64,000 nucleotides of DNA from Barnesiella sp. WM24 (GCF_004570975.1 NZ_SPPC01000003.1:121102-185101); one strand, 5' to 3'. Counted from the stretch's first letter, positions 52,089 through 60,561 are shown. Numbers and translations are program-made. Notes: a model not told the origin generated them from the sequence alone.

Positions 52089-52678
52089 ATGTAAAGGCAG
52101 AGTTGCTTACTGAAAACAGCTCCCACTTGCGGCTTAATGACGTAAATATCGAGTCGGAAAAGATACGGGCTATCATGATAAACGAAATTGTCCCCATTGA
52201 TTCTGACGATGACTTCTATGGAAGGCCGGACTCCGCATATATGTCAACGACAATTCCGCTGTTCCGAAAAGCTGGGATAGAGGTAAATAGTATTCAGGAT
52301 ATATTGAACCTCGGCATCTACATCACTAATGCTGTCAAGACGCCTAAATCTGGATACTCAGTTTCAAAGGATAGTATCGAAGAAAGTCTGCCGTATCTTG
52401 AAAAGGAGCTTGAGCTGTTTACAAATCTTCAGGTTGTCATGCTGATGGGTGATGTGGCGAAAAAAGCCTTTAATATGATAAGCAAAAAGGCAACCAAGAA
52501 AAATGCCGTTCCAAGTATGTCTACCTACAAATTGCGTAACACTGAGATTTTCTATAAAGAAATACGTATTATACCCTCTTACATAATGACCGGACAGAAC
52601 ATTTTGATTGAGAAATCAAAATTCCAAATGGCATCGGAGGATATTACCTTGATGTATCGGTTGATTAACGAATCTTGA
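52085..52678 (+). CDS. Uracil-DNA glycosylase superfamily-like protein
   Basis: A 197-residue soluble protein. LGIYITNAVKTPKSGYSVSK, LPYLEKELELFTNLQVVMLM with GDVAKKAF, and IRIIPSYIMTGQN resemble the core and the C-terminal catalytic region of the uracil-DNA glycosylase superfamily. The usual His-Pro-Ser motif appears as IPSYIMTGQN, so activity is uncertain. Co-located with the flavoprotein gene (ATGA overlap). Confidence 0.65.
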   Translation: MNVKAELLTENSSHLRLNDVNIESEKIRAIMINEIVPIDSDDDFYGRPDSAYMSTTIPLFRKAGIEVNSIQDILNLGIYITNAVKTPKSGYSVSKDSIEESLPYLEKELELFTNLQVVMLMGDVAKKAFNMISKKATKKNAVPSMSTYKLRNTEIFYKEIRIIPSYIMTGQNILIEKSKFQMASEDITLMYRLINES

Positions 52679-52685
52679 TTAAAAT

Positions 52686-53759
52686 ATGGCTATTACACCT
52701 GACGATATTCTGAAATATTGCCTTGACAACTTTGACGGGATTGCAGAAGTAAACAGCTGGGGCGAGCGTGGGATTTTCTACAATCCCGGTGGCGTGTTGA
52801 AACGTGGCGTGTATGTATTGACAATCAAAGAAAAGGATGGCGACAATGACCGGGCTTCACTCCTTGACCGCGAGGATGTGTGGCGTGTGAATATAGGAGT
52901 CAGAAAACAGACATTCCGCACTTTATTCGCAGAATTGCCACAACGCCCGAACAAGGGCTGTATTGTAGATATGCCGTATGACTTTACCGCAAAGGATGTC
53001 ATTATGCCGCATCCGGTCTATGCGTGGATGGGGTGGATTTGTGCTTTGACTCCATCTGAAACGACATTTGAATCATTGAAGCCTTACATCCTTGAATCTT
53101 ACGAATACGCGAAAGAGAAATTCGGTAAAAAGATGGGCGGGACAGTGAACCGGTTATCTGAGGACAATGACAAAACCTCTGTCATTAGAGAATCGATAAA
53201 ACGATACAATGATATTATCGAAAGCAACGAGCCTTTCTGTATGAAGGATGAGGCCTGGTATATGATGGGGCTTGCCTATCAGGAACTGTTCGACTATAAA
53301 AAAGCCTTCACCTGTTTCAAGAAAGCCGCAGAGATGAATTATGACGAAGCCTTTGTTAAGATGGGAGATGCCTATATGGAGGGGCTGGGAGTGAAGCAGA
53401 ATCCGGTATTGGCTTTCCGCTGGTATCGCAAAGGTGCCGACATGGGGGAGATAAACGCCATGCTGAAGTTGGCAGACTGTTACAAGCACGGTACAGGCAG
53501 CAAGGTCAATTATTCAAAGGCGATGGAGCAATACCTGCATCTGGCGGAACGCACCGGTCGCTATTGGCAGAGATACGCTGACGGCATCGGCAAGGCACTG
53601 TATGAAATCGGCAACATGTATCTTGAAGGGTTGGGCGTGCCGGTTGATTTGAAAAAAGCTGCCAAATATTTCCGGCTTGCTGCCAAGAAAGGCAATCGAG
53701 AAGCTGAAAATGCATTGAACAAATTGAACAATAAGAATTTTAAAGATCTCAAGCGATGA
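52686..53759 (+). CDS. DUF6194 / Sel1-repeat fusion protein
   Basis: A 357-residue protein. Residues about 1-150 are of the DUF6194 type (NSWGERGIFYNPGGVLKRGV, RVNIGVRKQTFRTLFAELPQ, PHPVYAWMGWICALTPSETT). Residues about 190-350 are four Sel1/TPR repeats (MGDAYMEGLGVKQNPVLAFR, IGNMYLEGLGVPVDLKKAAK). No signal peptide. The two halves are normally separate, so this is a fusion that may couple a ligand-binding domain to a scaffold. It overlaps the next gene by 4 bases. Confidence 0.8.
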   Translation: MAITPDDILKYCLDNFDGIAEVNSWGERGIFYNPGGVLKRGVYVLTIKEKDGDNDRASLLDREDVWRVNIGVRKQTFRTLFAELPQRPNKGCIVDMPYDFTAKDVIMPHPVYAWMGWICALTPSETTFESLKPYILESYEYAKEKFGKKMGGTVNRLSEDNDKTSVIRESIKRYNDIIESNEPFCMKDEAWYMMGLAYQELFDYKKAFTCFKKAAEMNYDEAFVKMGDAYMEGLGVKQNPVLAFRWYRKGADMGEINAMLKLADCYKHGTGSKVNYSKAMEQYLHLAERTGRYWQRYADGIGKALYEIGNMYLEGLGVPVDLKKAAKYFRLAAKKGNREAENALNKLNNKNFKDLKR

Positions 53760-54505
53760 AACTGCGGACACTGTGTTTCAGGGGCGATTCGGTTCTCGAG
53801 AAGAAAGAGAAGGAGAAATCCAACTATTGTCAGATTAGCCTGAACGCTACTACGTTCGGCATAGCACAGTTCATCCTGACGGAACTGATGCCTATTGATC
53901 TTGACGGATGCGGGCAGTTGACCATCCGTGCGAATGTTGAGCAGGAGATGATGGGCTGGCCGGGCTATAATCCGGTTCCTCAAATGGGCGTGTCGTGGTA
54001 CAATCTTGACATCGAAACATCCCGCAAGCTCTATGACCTCAAACGCTTCAGCAAGGCATTCAGCGAAGAGCTCAGCAATGAGTTCGAGCAATATGTCGCC
54101 GGCATAGTCATGGATGTTCTTGTGGAGATTGACCAAGCGCACGACGGCAGAAACCGCCTTGCGGAGCGGCGCGATGACATTCTCAAAAAAATGAGGGAGT
54201 GCGGATGCGAGAAAGAAATCCTACTTGAAAAATACTCCAAGTTCCGCCGCGACAGGAAATACAAAGCGAAGGTGTACCGTTGCATCGGCCACGGCATAGG
54301 CGATGCGATACGAGTCGACTTGGTCGATTGTAAAAGCGGCGAGGTTGTCGTGTCGGAATGGCTCGATGAGTTACCCCACACTGTCGATATGGCGGGAGCC
54401 GTCACCCGTACAGGCTGGGACGGCGATGCCTTCAACGTGACATTTTTTCGGTCGGATTGGACAGAGACTGTGAAACTGCCTGAAAACAAAACAATAGAAT
54501 CATGA
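53756..54505 (+). CDS. Protein of unknown function in a Sel1 gene cluster
   Basis: A 249-residue soluble protein with a beta-rich N-terminal part (NYCQISLNATTFGIAQFILT), a Lys/Arg/Glu-rich helical middle with coiled-coil character (GRNRLAERRDDILKKMRECG) and a beta C-terminus (WDGDAFNVTFFRSDWTETVK). No family is recognised. It overlaps both Sel1-protein genes by 4 bases, so the three are probably translated together. Confidence 0.65.
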   Translation: MKLRTLCFRGDSVLEKKEKEKSNYCQISLNATTFGIAQFILTELMPIDLDGCGQLTIRANVEQEMMGWPGYNPVPQMGVSWYNLDIETSRKLYDLKRFSKAFSEELSNEFEQYVAGIVMDVLVEIDQAHDGRNRLAERRDDILKKMRECGCEKEILLEKYSKFRRDRKYKAKVYRCIGHGIGDAIRVDLVDCKSGEVVVSEWLDELPHTVDMAGAVTRTGWDGDAFNVTFFRSDWTETVKLPENKTIES

Positions 54506-55587
54506 TAAAGTACACGAATAAATATACAGAAAAATCGTTCGACATTGACAAATGTCGCAAATCGGCTGAATCGGGCTATGCTCCCGCACAATATCAACTT
54601 GGCCAATGCTATGAAAATGGCATTAGCGTGGAGCGCAATCTTGCAAAAGCATTCAAATTATACTGGCTGGCATCTGACAACTGCCGTCCCGCAAAAGAGC
54701 GGCTGAACAAGGACAGCTATCAGGGGCAACTTGCCAAATGGCTGAAAAAAGCTGTCAACGGCAACCGGCTGTCAGGTAAAGATTTGGCGGAGGCGCAGTG
54801 TATGCTCGGATGCTGTTATCGGCGCGGTTGGGGTGTGGAATACGACATGGCCTCGGCTGTCGAATGGTGGCAGAAAGCCGCAGATTTGGGCGATGGGTAT
54901 GCCATCGACCGCATAGGCGACTGCTACAGTAACGGAAACGGCGGACTGCCGAAAGATGCGGAGAAAGCTTTTGATTATTATCAGAAAGCAGCGGACGGAG
55001 GATATGCAGGAGCATATTTCACATTGGGACTGTGTTACCGCAACGGCGACGGAGTGGAACGCGATTACGAAAAGGCCTTTTATTGGTTTAATAAAGCCGC
55101 GGAACACGACGACCCGATGGCTTGGGTGGAACTTGGTCACTGTTATGCCACAGGATGTGGTGTTGCTGAAGATTATTGTCAGGCAGTCAGGTGGTACAAT
55201 AAAGCCGTAGATTTCGGCGGAAATGCTTTCCCGGAAGCACAACGCGGTCTTGCCGACTGTTATGCAGCCGGGCACGGCGTGGAGCAGGACTGGGAAAAGG
55301 CTGCGGATTTGTACCGTCAGGCGGCTAAGAATGATGACCCTGAAGCTCAATTCCAGCTTGCACGATGCTATGCCGAGGGACATGGTGTAGAGCAAGATAT
55401 GGCCGAAGCGGTGCGCCTGTACAAGAAAGCGGCGACCTACGTCAACGAAAACACGGGATACAACGGACATGCCGGAGCCATGCGTTGCCTTGCCGACTGT
55501 TATGCCAACGGCAATGGCATCAGAAAAAATGCGAAGCAGGCGGCTTTATGGCGTGCCAAAGCTGAGGAACTAAACAACATCGGATAA
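54502..55587 (+). CDS. Sel1-repeat protein
   Basis: A 361-residue protein made almost wholly of Sel1-like repeats, about eight copies of the pattern A-x2-LGxCYxxGxGVxxDxxxAxxWxxKAA (for example LGCCYRRGWGVEYDMASAVE, LARCYAEGHGVEQDMAEAVR). No signal peptide, so it should be a cytoplasmic scaffold. The third copy is preceded by an inserted segment (ERLNKDSYQGQLAKWLKK). Confidence 0.92.
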   Translation: MIKYTNKYTEKSFDIDKCRKSAESGYAPAQYQLGQCYENGISVERNLAKAFKLYWLASDNCRPAKERLNKDSYQGQLAKWLKKAVNGNRLSGKDLAEAQCMLGCCYRRGWGVEYDMASAVEWWQKAADLGDGYAIDRIGDCYSNGNGGLPKDAEKAFDYYQKAADGGYAGAYFTLGLCYRNGDGVERDYEKAFYWFNKAAEHDDPMAWVELGHCYATGCGVAEDYCQAVRWYNKAVDFGGNAFPEAQRGLADCYAAGHGVEQDWEKAADLYRQAAKNDDPEAQFQLARCYAEGHGVEQDMAEAVRLYKKAATYVNENTGYNGHAGAMRCLADCYANGNGIRKNAKQAALWRAKAEELNNIG

Positions 55588-55607
55588 ATAACAGTAACAT
55601 TGGCAAT

Positions 55608-56186
55608 ATGAATGAGCTTGAAAAAATGCGCCGGGGTGAGCTTGCTGACATGAGTAGCCCCGAGTTGCAGACCAGCTTTATTCACGCGAAAAAACTGCTT
55701 GCGAGATTGCGAACCATGAGTTCATACGACGAGGGCTATCGTGAATTGCTCAATAATCTGATTCCGGATATTCCCGACACCTCAATTGTGTGTCCTCCGT
55801 TCCACTGCGACCACGGACATGGCATCAGACTTGGCGAGCATGTGTTTGTAAACGCCAACTGCACTTTTCTTGACGGAGCTTACATCACCATAGGCAACTA
55901 TACGCTTGTAGGTCCAGATGTCAAAATATACACTCCGCACCATCCTATGGATTATGTTGCCCGCAGAGAAAGCAAGGAACATGCATATCCAGTGACTATC
56001 GGCGATGACTGCTGGATAGGTGGTGGCGCTATAATCTGTCCCGGAGTGACAATCGGCAACCGCTGCGTGATAGGAGCCGGAAGCGTAGTAACCAAAGATG
56101 TGGCTGACGATTCAGTCGTCGCAGGTAATCCGGCCGTAATCATCAGACGGTCTTCAGATGGTGCGGAAGAGTCAGCAACATTTTAA
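55608..56186 (+). CDS. Sugar O-acetyltransferase (maltose/galactoside acetyltransferase type)
   Basis: A 192-residue left-handed beta-helix acetyltransferase. The N-terminal Mac domain (MNELEKMRRGELADMSSPEL) is followed by hexapeptide repeats. PFHCDHGHGIRLGEHVFVNA, YTPHHPMDYVARRE with the catalytic His, and IGDDCWIGGGAIICPGVTIG are all present. It transfers acetyl groups from acetyl-CoA to sugars. Located 20 bases after the Sel1 gene. Confidence 0.93.
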   Translation: MNELEKMRRGELADMSSPELQTSFIHAKKLLARLRTMSSYDEGYRELLNNLIPDIPDTSIVCPPFHCDHGHGIRLGEHVFVNANCTFLDGAYITIGNYTLVGPDVKIYTPHHPMDYVARRESKEHAYPVTIGDDCWIGGGAIICPGVTIGNRCVIGAGSVVTKDVADDSVVAGNPAVIIRRSSDGAEESATF

Positions 56187-56199
56187 CGAAATAAAATTA

Positions 56200-56747
56200 A
56201 TGAAAAAAGAAATTTCTTATTTAATAGATGAATTTATTAATCTGTCTGATGAATTAAGACCGGGTTATTCCTTGAGTATTGCTAAGGATAAAGAGTTGTC
56301 TTTAATTCTCCCGGAATCATTAAATATATTGTACTCTAAAGTAAGTGGTACATACTATGAAATTGAAGATCAACGATTGATGGATTTCTTGCCCGGTTAT
56401 CTTCTAATCAGGGATGCTGAATACGAAAGTTTTATGCAGACTATAAAGGAAATGATTCCTAATGGAGAAGATAAGTATTATCCAATCCTTGTGAATTATT
56501 CATCAGATTTTTATGCGTTGAAAGTATCGGAAGGTAAAGAAAAAGGAATTTTCCTGATAGAACACGATGCTGATGAGCCAACAAAGATTCATCATTCTTT
56601 TGAGGACTTTCTTCGTACCATAATCGCTTGCTATAAGCGAAAAATCTATTTTTGGATGATGACGGGTATCTTGATATGGACTTTTACGAAGAACAACTTA
56701 TCGGCCAAAAGTATAATCCCGATATTGACTACTGGTTTGAAGATTAA
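56200..56747 (+). pseudogene. SMI1/KNR4 (SUKH)-like immunity-type protein, frameshifted
   Basis: Residues 1-150 read smoothly from MKKEISYLIDEFINLSDELR. At the T5 run 56649-56653 the frame breaks. With one extra T the protein continues FLDDDGYLDMDFYEEQLIGQ and ends PDIDYWFED at 56747, the usual acidic end. In the actual frame the tail (WMMTGILIWTF, out to 56910) is unlike the family. So the gene is either inactivated or the T-run was miscounted in sequencing. AT-rich compared with its neighbours. The SMI1 assignment is moderate; no toxin gene is near. Confidence 0.65.
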
Positions 56748-56896
56748 GAGCAAAGTAGGTCTCTCCCAAAAAACTGATGAGAATTTATCAACCGAGAGAG
56801 TCGATGCGTCCGTAAGTGCGCTATTACCTGGTGCTGGAAAGCGATGTGGACGGTGCCCATGCCTCTCGCTTCCTTGGCAAATTACAGGATGTGTAA

Positions 56897-57265
56897 TCAA
56901 CTCCATTTAGTCAAATTACGTTTGACCTCCTTCAAATTATTGCGACCCCATTCCGAGAGTTGATTGAGTATGGGTATAAGAGTTCTGCCCAAATCGGTCA
57001 ACTCGTATTCTGAGCGAGGAGGCACCTCGGCATATAGAATGCGCTTTACCAATCCAACTGATTCAAGTGTTTTCAGATGTCCTGACAATACCTTCGGAGA
57101 TATATCGGGGATTGCCCTTGACAATTCGTTGAAACGCATTACGCCGAACTCGTCAAGTATGACAAGCAGGAGCATCGACCACTTGTTGGCGAAGTGTGCT
57201 ATCACGTTCCTCATGGGGCACGTGGCGACACATGAATATTTTTCTGAAATTTTTTCGTTCTTCAT
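56897..57265 (-). CDS. HxlR-family transcriptional regulator (second copy)
   Basis: A 122-residue winged-helix protein: CPMRNVIAHFANKWSMLLLV, RFNELSRAIPDISPKVLSGH, then LKTLESVGLVKRILYAEVPP with SEYELTDLGRTLIP. Two Cys near the N-terminus (SCVATCPM) are candidates for redox sensing. It is divergent from the DJ-1 gene and shares the region between them with two face-to-face promoters. Confidence 0.93.
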   Translation of the reverse strand: MKNEKISEKYSCVATCPMRNVIAHFANKWSMLLLVILDEFGVMRFNELSRAIPDISPKVLSGHLKTLESVGLVKRILYAEVPPRSEYELTDLGRTLIPILNQLSEWGRNNLKEVKRNLTKWS

Positions 57266-57323
57266 CTGTCTGATATTGACTAAAAGTGAGTTTGAAGTAA
57301 GTGGCTATTTTGGAAGTAACCTC

Positions 57324-57354
57324 TTGCATGGCAATATTTTGATATATAACTTTG
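57324..57354 (+). promoter_or_regulatory. Promoter of the DJ-1 gene
   Basis: TTG at 57324-57326, 20 bases, TAACTTTG at 57347-57354. It predicts a start near 57361 and a leader of about 137 bases with a repeated GGCTTCGCC element (57370-57378 and 57389-57397, approximate). Confidence 0.7.
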
Positions 57355-57463
57355 CGGTGAGTCTTGATGGCTTCGCCACCGCGCACCGGCTTCGCCGACA
57401 TGCGCTTCAAGCTCACTCGCGAATGGATATTTGCGCTATCCAAAGGGTAGCAGTTATCCTTTG

Positions 57464-57495
57464 CAAAGTTAACACAAACATAATAAACCCACAAA
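57464..57495 (-). promoter_or_regulatory. Promoter of the second HxlR gene
   Basis: Minus strand: TTTG at 57495-57492, 20 bases, TAACTTTG at 57471-57464. It predicts a start near 57457, about 190 bases before the HxlR start, and the -33 element lies just before the DJ-1 start codon. The two promoters point towards each other. Confidence 0.65.
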
Positions 57496-57497
57496 TT

Positions 57498-58142
57498 ATG
57501 ACTGAAATCAGTATCAGCATTCCAGCATCGGCTCAACCTTCAGGCAAGGCTGTGTTCGTGATGCTTGGAACAGGCTTCGATGAAATCGAGGCTCTGGCAC
57601 CCGTCGATGTCATGCGACGTGCCGGGATGGAGGTATTCACCGTCTCTATGACAGAGAACAGACTTGTAAAAGGAGCCACAGGCAACCTTATCGTTGCAGA
57701 CATGAGTGTTTCCGATTTGTCCCCCGAGCGGATAGACTGGCTCATATTCCCCGGTGCCGACAAATCGGAGGATGCGGTAAACCTTGACGAAAGGCTGAGC
57801 AACCTTGTGAAATCCCACTGGGAAAAAGGAGGCAACATCGCCGCCATCTGCGCAGCGCCGGCTCTGGTGCTTGGTCCGCTCGGTATCATAAATGGGGTAA
57901 AAGCCACCGGTTATCCTTTCCTCAAAGATGACTTTGAAAATAATGGCGGGATATACTCTGAGGAGCCAGTGGTAATCGGAGACCGCCTGATAACATCAAA
58001 GGGACCTGGAACAACTCTTGAATTTGCTCTTGCCATTGTCCGCAAGGCAAAGGGAGCGGATACGGAGAAGGCACTCCGTGAAGGCATGGTGATAGCCAAT
58101 TGCAAATGCGATGATAATTGTACCTGCGGATGCAATAGCTAA
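57498..58142 (+). CDS. DJ-1/PfpI-family protein with Cys-rich tail
   Basis: A 214-residue DJ-1 superfamily protein of the YajL/ThiJ type: MLGTGFDEIEALAPVDVMRR with Glu29, and AAICAAPALVLGPLGI with the nucleophile Cys118. Such proteins protect against glyoxal-type electrophiles or oxidative damage. The final residues NCKCDDNCTCGCNS (201-214) add five Cys, which are not part of the family fold and could bind metal or act as thiol buffer. The ATG at 57498 is chosen because it alone starts after the promoter. Confidence 0.92.
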   Translation: MTEISISIPASAQPSGKAVFVMLGTGFDEIEALAPVDVMRRAGMEVFTVSMTENRLVKGATGNLIVADMSVSDLSPERIDWLIFPGADKSEDAVNLDERLSNLVKSHWEKGGNIAAICAAPALVLGPLGIINGVKATGYPFLKDDFENNGGIYSEEPVVIGDRLITSKGPGTTLEFALAIVRKAKGADTEKALREGMVIANCKCDDNCTCGCNS

Positions 58143-58150
58143 AGCCTCAA

Positions 58151-58170
58151 CGCCGCCTTTTGGCGGCCGA
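58151..58170 (+). terminator. Hairpin after the DJ-1 gene
   Basis: GCCGCC (58152-58157), TTTT, GGCGGC (58162-58167), followed by AAATTTTT. It is a compact, GC-rich hairpin 10 bases after the stop codon and the likely end of the DJ-1 transcript. Confidence 0.65.
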
Positions 58171-58185
58171 AATTTTTGGCAAAAT

Positions 58186-58219
58186 GAAGGTGACGGAGGT
58201 CTTATATTCCGCCACCTTC
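58186..58219. terminator. Second hairpin between convergent genes
   Basis: GAAGGTGACGGA (58186-58197) pairs with TCCGCCACCTTC (58208-58219) with one mismatch and a 10-base loop. It lies between the ends of the DJ-1 gene (plus) and the pcfJ gene (minus). No strong T-run follows on either side, so it may be a weak bidirectional terminator or mRNA-stabilising hairpin. Confidence 0.5.
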
Positions 58220-58268
58220 ATCGTTGATATGGCATTGGCTATGCTCTTTTTGACTCGTCATTGTTACC

Positions 58269-59558
58269 TTAAGCGGAAACTCGTCGACTTTCAGTTCTCT
58301 CTGCAATCATCTTCTTGTTGGCGTTGATGATACCGGCTATCTGCGCTGCATATTCGCAGACTCCGTTGGCAAATGCCCTGCATTGGATGATTGAGAAGTC
58401 TTTGAGCGAGATTTCTACTGTGGCGATTGTTCTGCCTCCCATTGTGGCGGTGAACACAAGCGTATCTTCTTTGAGGTAGTAGCCGGATGAACCTACACAT
58501 ATGTGTTGCTTTGTGCCTTCATCGTAGTATTCGGCTACGCTGTCAAGTGTGTGGAGTCTGATTGTGCCGTCAGTCATAGACAAACCTATGTATCTGCCTT
58601 TCAGTTCCTCAAACTTGACTTGGTCAGCTTCTGCTTTTTTGCGGTTGGCTTCCTTCTGCTCCTTTACCCTCTGGCGGTTGACCTTTTCCACATATTCATC
58701 ATGGGCGGTTTTGAGGTCTTGGGGTGCTATCAGCGAGGGGGAATTTAGGTCTTTGCCCATACGCTCCAACATCTTGATATAGTCAAACCACATTCTAACG
58801 TCCTTAAAATCGTATCCGTTGCGCTTGGCTATCTTGATGGTGTTCCAATACTTGTCAATATCAGACTTATAGGCTGGTCTTGCGCAAAGGTATCGGAGCA
58901 ATTCTATCTCGTTGGATTTCATCAGTGTCTCCGCCTTGGGGTTGGTCAGCAACTCTTGGAATAGGGTCACGGGGTGGATATGGTGACAATTTCCTTTGAA
59001 CCCGTTGCGCTTGATAGTGTCAGTGACCTTGATGCGAGGGTAAACCCATTCATCGGATATGCGTTGGAAGGCTTCGTTGTCACACCTTATCTCCAATGGA
59101 GAACCAAAAGCGAAAGAGTCGATGTAGTATCCGAGAGTCCTCTGCAAACCGACAACGGTCTTATTGCATTTGGGGTCAATGAAATACTGACCGATTTCAA
59201 GAAAGGCTGGCTTTGCCTTCATACCCTTGCGCATTTCAACCATCATCAGGAACATTCTTACTACCTGATAGTCCTCAATGGTGGTGATTACATTGAAATA
59301 GGACTTTTCACGGATAACACGCTCTTTGGTATCCTTGATTTCTATCTGTGTGCCACATTCGGGGCATAGGCACGTCCCGTTTCGGGTTTCCAGCCACTCG
59401 TGACCGCATTTCATACAGGTACACATTCCGTTCTTCAACCGATAACCATAGTGATTGATGGTAAAGTTGAGTGCCCACTGCATTGGGGGAGTGGTGAGCG
59501 GGCGAAGTCGCCCACTCAGTTCCACTATATGCTGTTGCTTCTTGTTACGGGGTTTCAT
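58269..59558 (-). CDS. PcfJ-like mobile-element protein
   Basis: A 429-residue protein. A zinc-ribbon-like segment near the N-terminus (CTCMKCGHEW, LCPECGTQ), the long helical middle with VNRQRVKEQKEANRKKAEAD and a C-terminal domain (GSSGYYLKEDTLVFTATMGG) fit PcfJ proteins. These occur in conjugative elements of Bacteroidota and Firmicutes, but their molecular role is not defined. It follows pcfK by 14 bases. Confidence 0.85.
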   Translation of the reverse strand: MKPRNKKQQHIVELSGRLRPLTTPPMQWALNFTINHYGYRLKNGMCTCMKCGHEWLETRNGTCLCPECGTQIEIKDTKERVIREKSYFNVITTIEDYQVVRMFLMMVEMRKGMKAKPAFLEIGQYFIDPKCNKTVVGLQRTLGYYIDSFAFGSPLEIRCDNEAFQRISDEWVYPRIKVTDTIKRNGFKGNCHHIHPVTLFQELLTNPKAETLMKSNEIELLRYLCARPAYKSDIDKYWNTIKIAKRNGYDFKDVRMWFDYIKMLERMGKDLNSPSLIAPQDLKTAHDEYVEKVNRQRVKEQKEANRKKAEADQVKFEELKGRYIGLSMTDGTIRLHTLDSVAEYYDEGTKQHICVGSSGYYLKEDTLVFTATMGGRTIATVEISLKDFSIIQCRAFANGVCEYAAQIAGIINANKKMIAERTESRRVSA

Positions 59559-59572
59559 CGTCTTGGGGGTGT

Positions 59573-60022
59573 TTAGAATTCATCAAATAGGTTGGGAATA
59601 GTGTTAATCTCTGCTCCGGCTTTGGGAGCGGTGGCGGTCGGCTTGGGTTGAATCTTCGGTGCTGACTGCCGTCTGAGTTCTCGGAGTTGCTCATCCTTGT
59701 ACTGCTCCATAGCCAGCTCTTTGAGTTCGGCTTTGTCCTCCTCGGTGAGTTGGTCTTTGGAGATTACCACCTTGCAGTTGATGGGTTTGCCGATTTCCTC
59801 TGCGGTACAGTCGCCATCCCAATAATGCGTGGCGAGTGAAAATACCTCATCGTTGGTCATTGCGCTGACTCCTTGACGCTTGACTTCGTTCAGTATGAAC
59901 TGACAGCACTCAGAAAGGGACTTAGAGGGGTCTGCATAGCGGATAACAAACAGATTGTCGCTCTCTGCACGGCTATCAAGATAGTTGCGGATAGCCTCGA
60001 TAAAATTCTCAGATGATTTCAT
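59573..60022 (-). CDS. PcfK-like mobile-element protein
   Basis: A 149-residue protein with MKSSENFIEAIRNYLDSRAE, CCQFILNEVKRQGVSAMTND and ATHYWDGDCTAEEIGKPINC, matching PcfK. The C-terminus is Lys/Pro/Ala-rich and ends in NLFDEF. The frame opens at 60127, but the ATG at 60022 gives the family start. PcfK and PcfJ always travel together in such elements. Confidence 0.85.
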   Translation of the reverse strand: MKSSENFIEAIRNYLDSRAESDNLFVIRYADPSKSLSECCQFILNEVKRQGVSAMTNDEVFSLATHYWDGDCTAEEIGKPINCKVVISKDQLTEEDKAELKELAMEQYKDEQLRELRRQSAPKIQPKPTATAPKAGAEINTIPNLFDEF

Positions 60023-60033
60023 AGTCGTATGTT

Positions 60034-60246
60034 TTAGAAAGTTAATATCCAATAGATTATCAGTATTGCGGTTATAAGGGATATTACCCAGCCCGAACCA
60101 CGGATTACAGGTCTGACTATCACCCATACCAGAGTTCCGATTATTGCTCCGATGATGATTGTCACCACCTTTGCAACCTTTTTTATTTGGTTGAACCTGA
60201 GGCTTTGAGCTTCGCTTTGACCTTTTATGTGGCTGTTTGTTTTCAT
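60034..60246 (-). CDS. Small membrane protein before pcfK
   Basis: A 70-residue protein with a basic N-terminal third and two membrane segments (VVTIIIGAIIGTLVWVIV and GWVISLITAILIIYWIL). It ends 11 bases before the pcfK start, so it belongs to the same unit. No family is recognised. Confidence 0.65.
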   Translation of the reverse strand: MKTNSHIKGQSEAQSLRFNQIKKVAKVVTIIIGAIIGTLVWVIVRPVIRGSGWVISLITAILIIYWILTF

Positions 60247-60308
60247 CGTTGCGACTTTTTTTTATTTGTATATCACTATCGGTTTTCGCTTGCTTGACAC
60301 CTCAGAGG

Positions 60309-60413
60309 CGTGTGGTGGACAGAGGGGATGTTCGCTCTTTGACTTAAAAATACAAGCCGCAGGTCTGGAGATTTTTCAGTCAAAAGGCATCAGAATATCC
60401 CCGGCACCACACG
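60309..60413. repeat. Long imperfect hairpin upstream of the pcfK operon
   Basis: Nested arms: CGTGTGGTG (60309-60317) with CACCACACG (60405-60413); GGGGATGTTC (60323-60332) with GAATATCCCC (60393-60402, one wobble); CTTTGACT near 60338 with AGTCAAA near 60379. It lies 62 bases upstream of the first minus-strand ORF of the pcf unit. It could be a leader structure, a small RNA or part of an origin of transfer. Confidence 0.55.
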
Positions 60414-60561
60414 TTCCCCACTGGCAAGCAAGTTAAAATCGCTGTTGATTAGACAATAACAGGAGCCACGACTCCGTCACGGTGAAAACATACTGTCACA
60501 TAATCTCTCGGAAATCTTATTGAAAATAATTTCTCAATAATTTTTATAGAAATGGAACTGA

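Noticed and set aside
56816-56896. Open stretch after the SMI1-like gene reading RYYLVLESDVDGAHASRFLG
   Set aside because: Protein-like but only 26 codons, preceded by a stop and matching nothing I recognise; it could be a remnant.
57153-57536. 127-codon minus-strand frame overlapping the HxlR gene and the DJ-1 promoter
   Set aside because: It covers both promoters and shares sequence with HxlR in another frame; shadow of the real gene.
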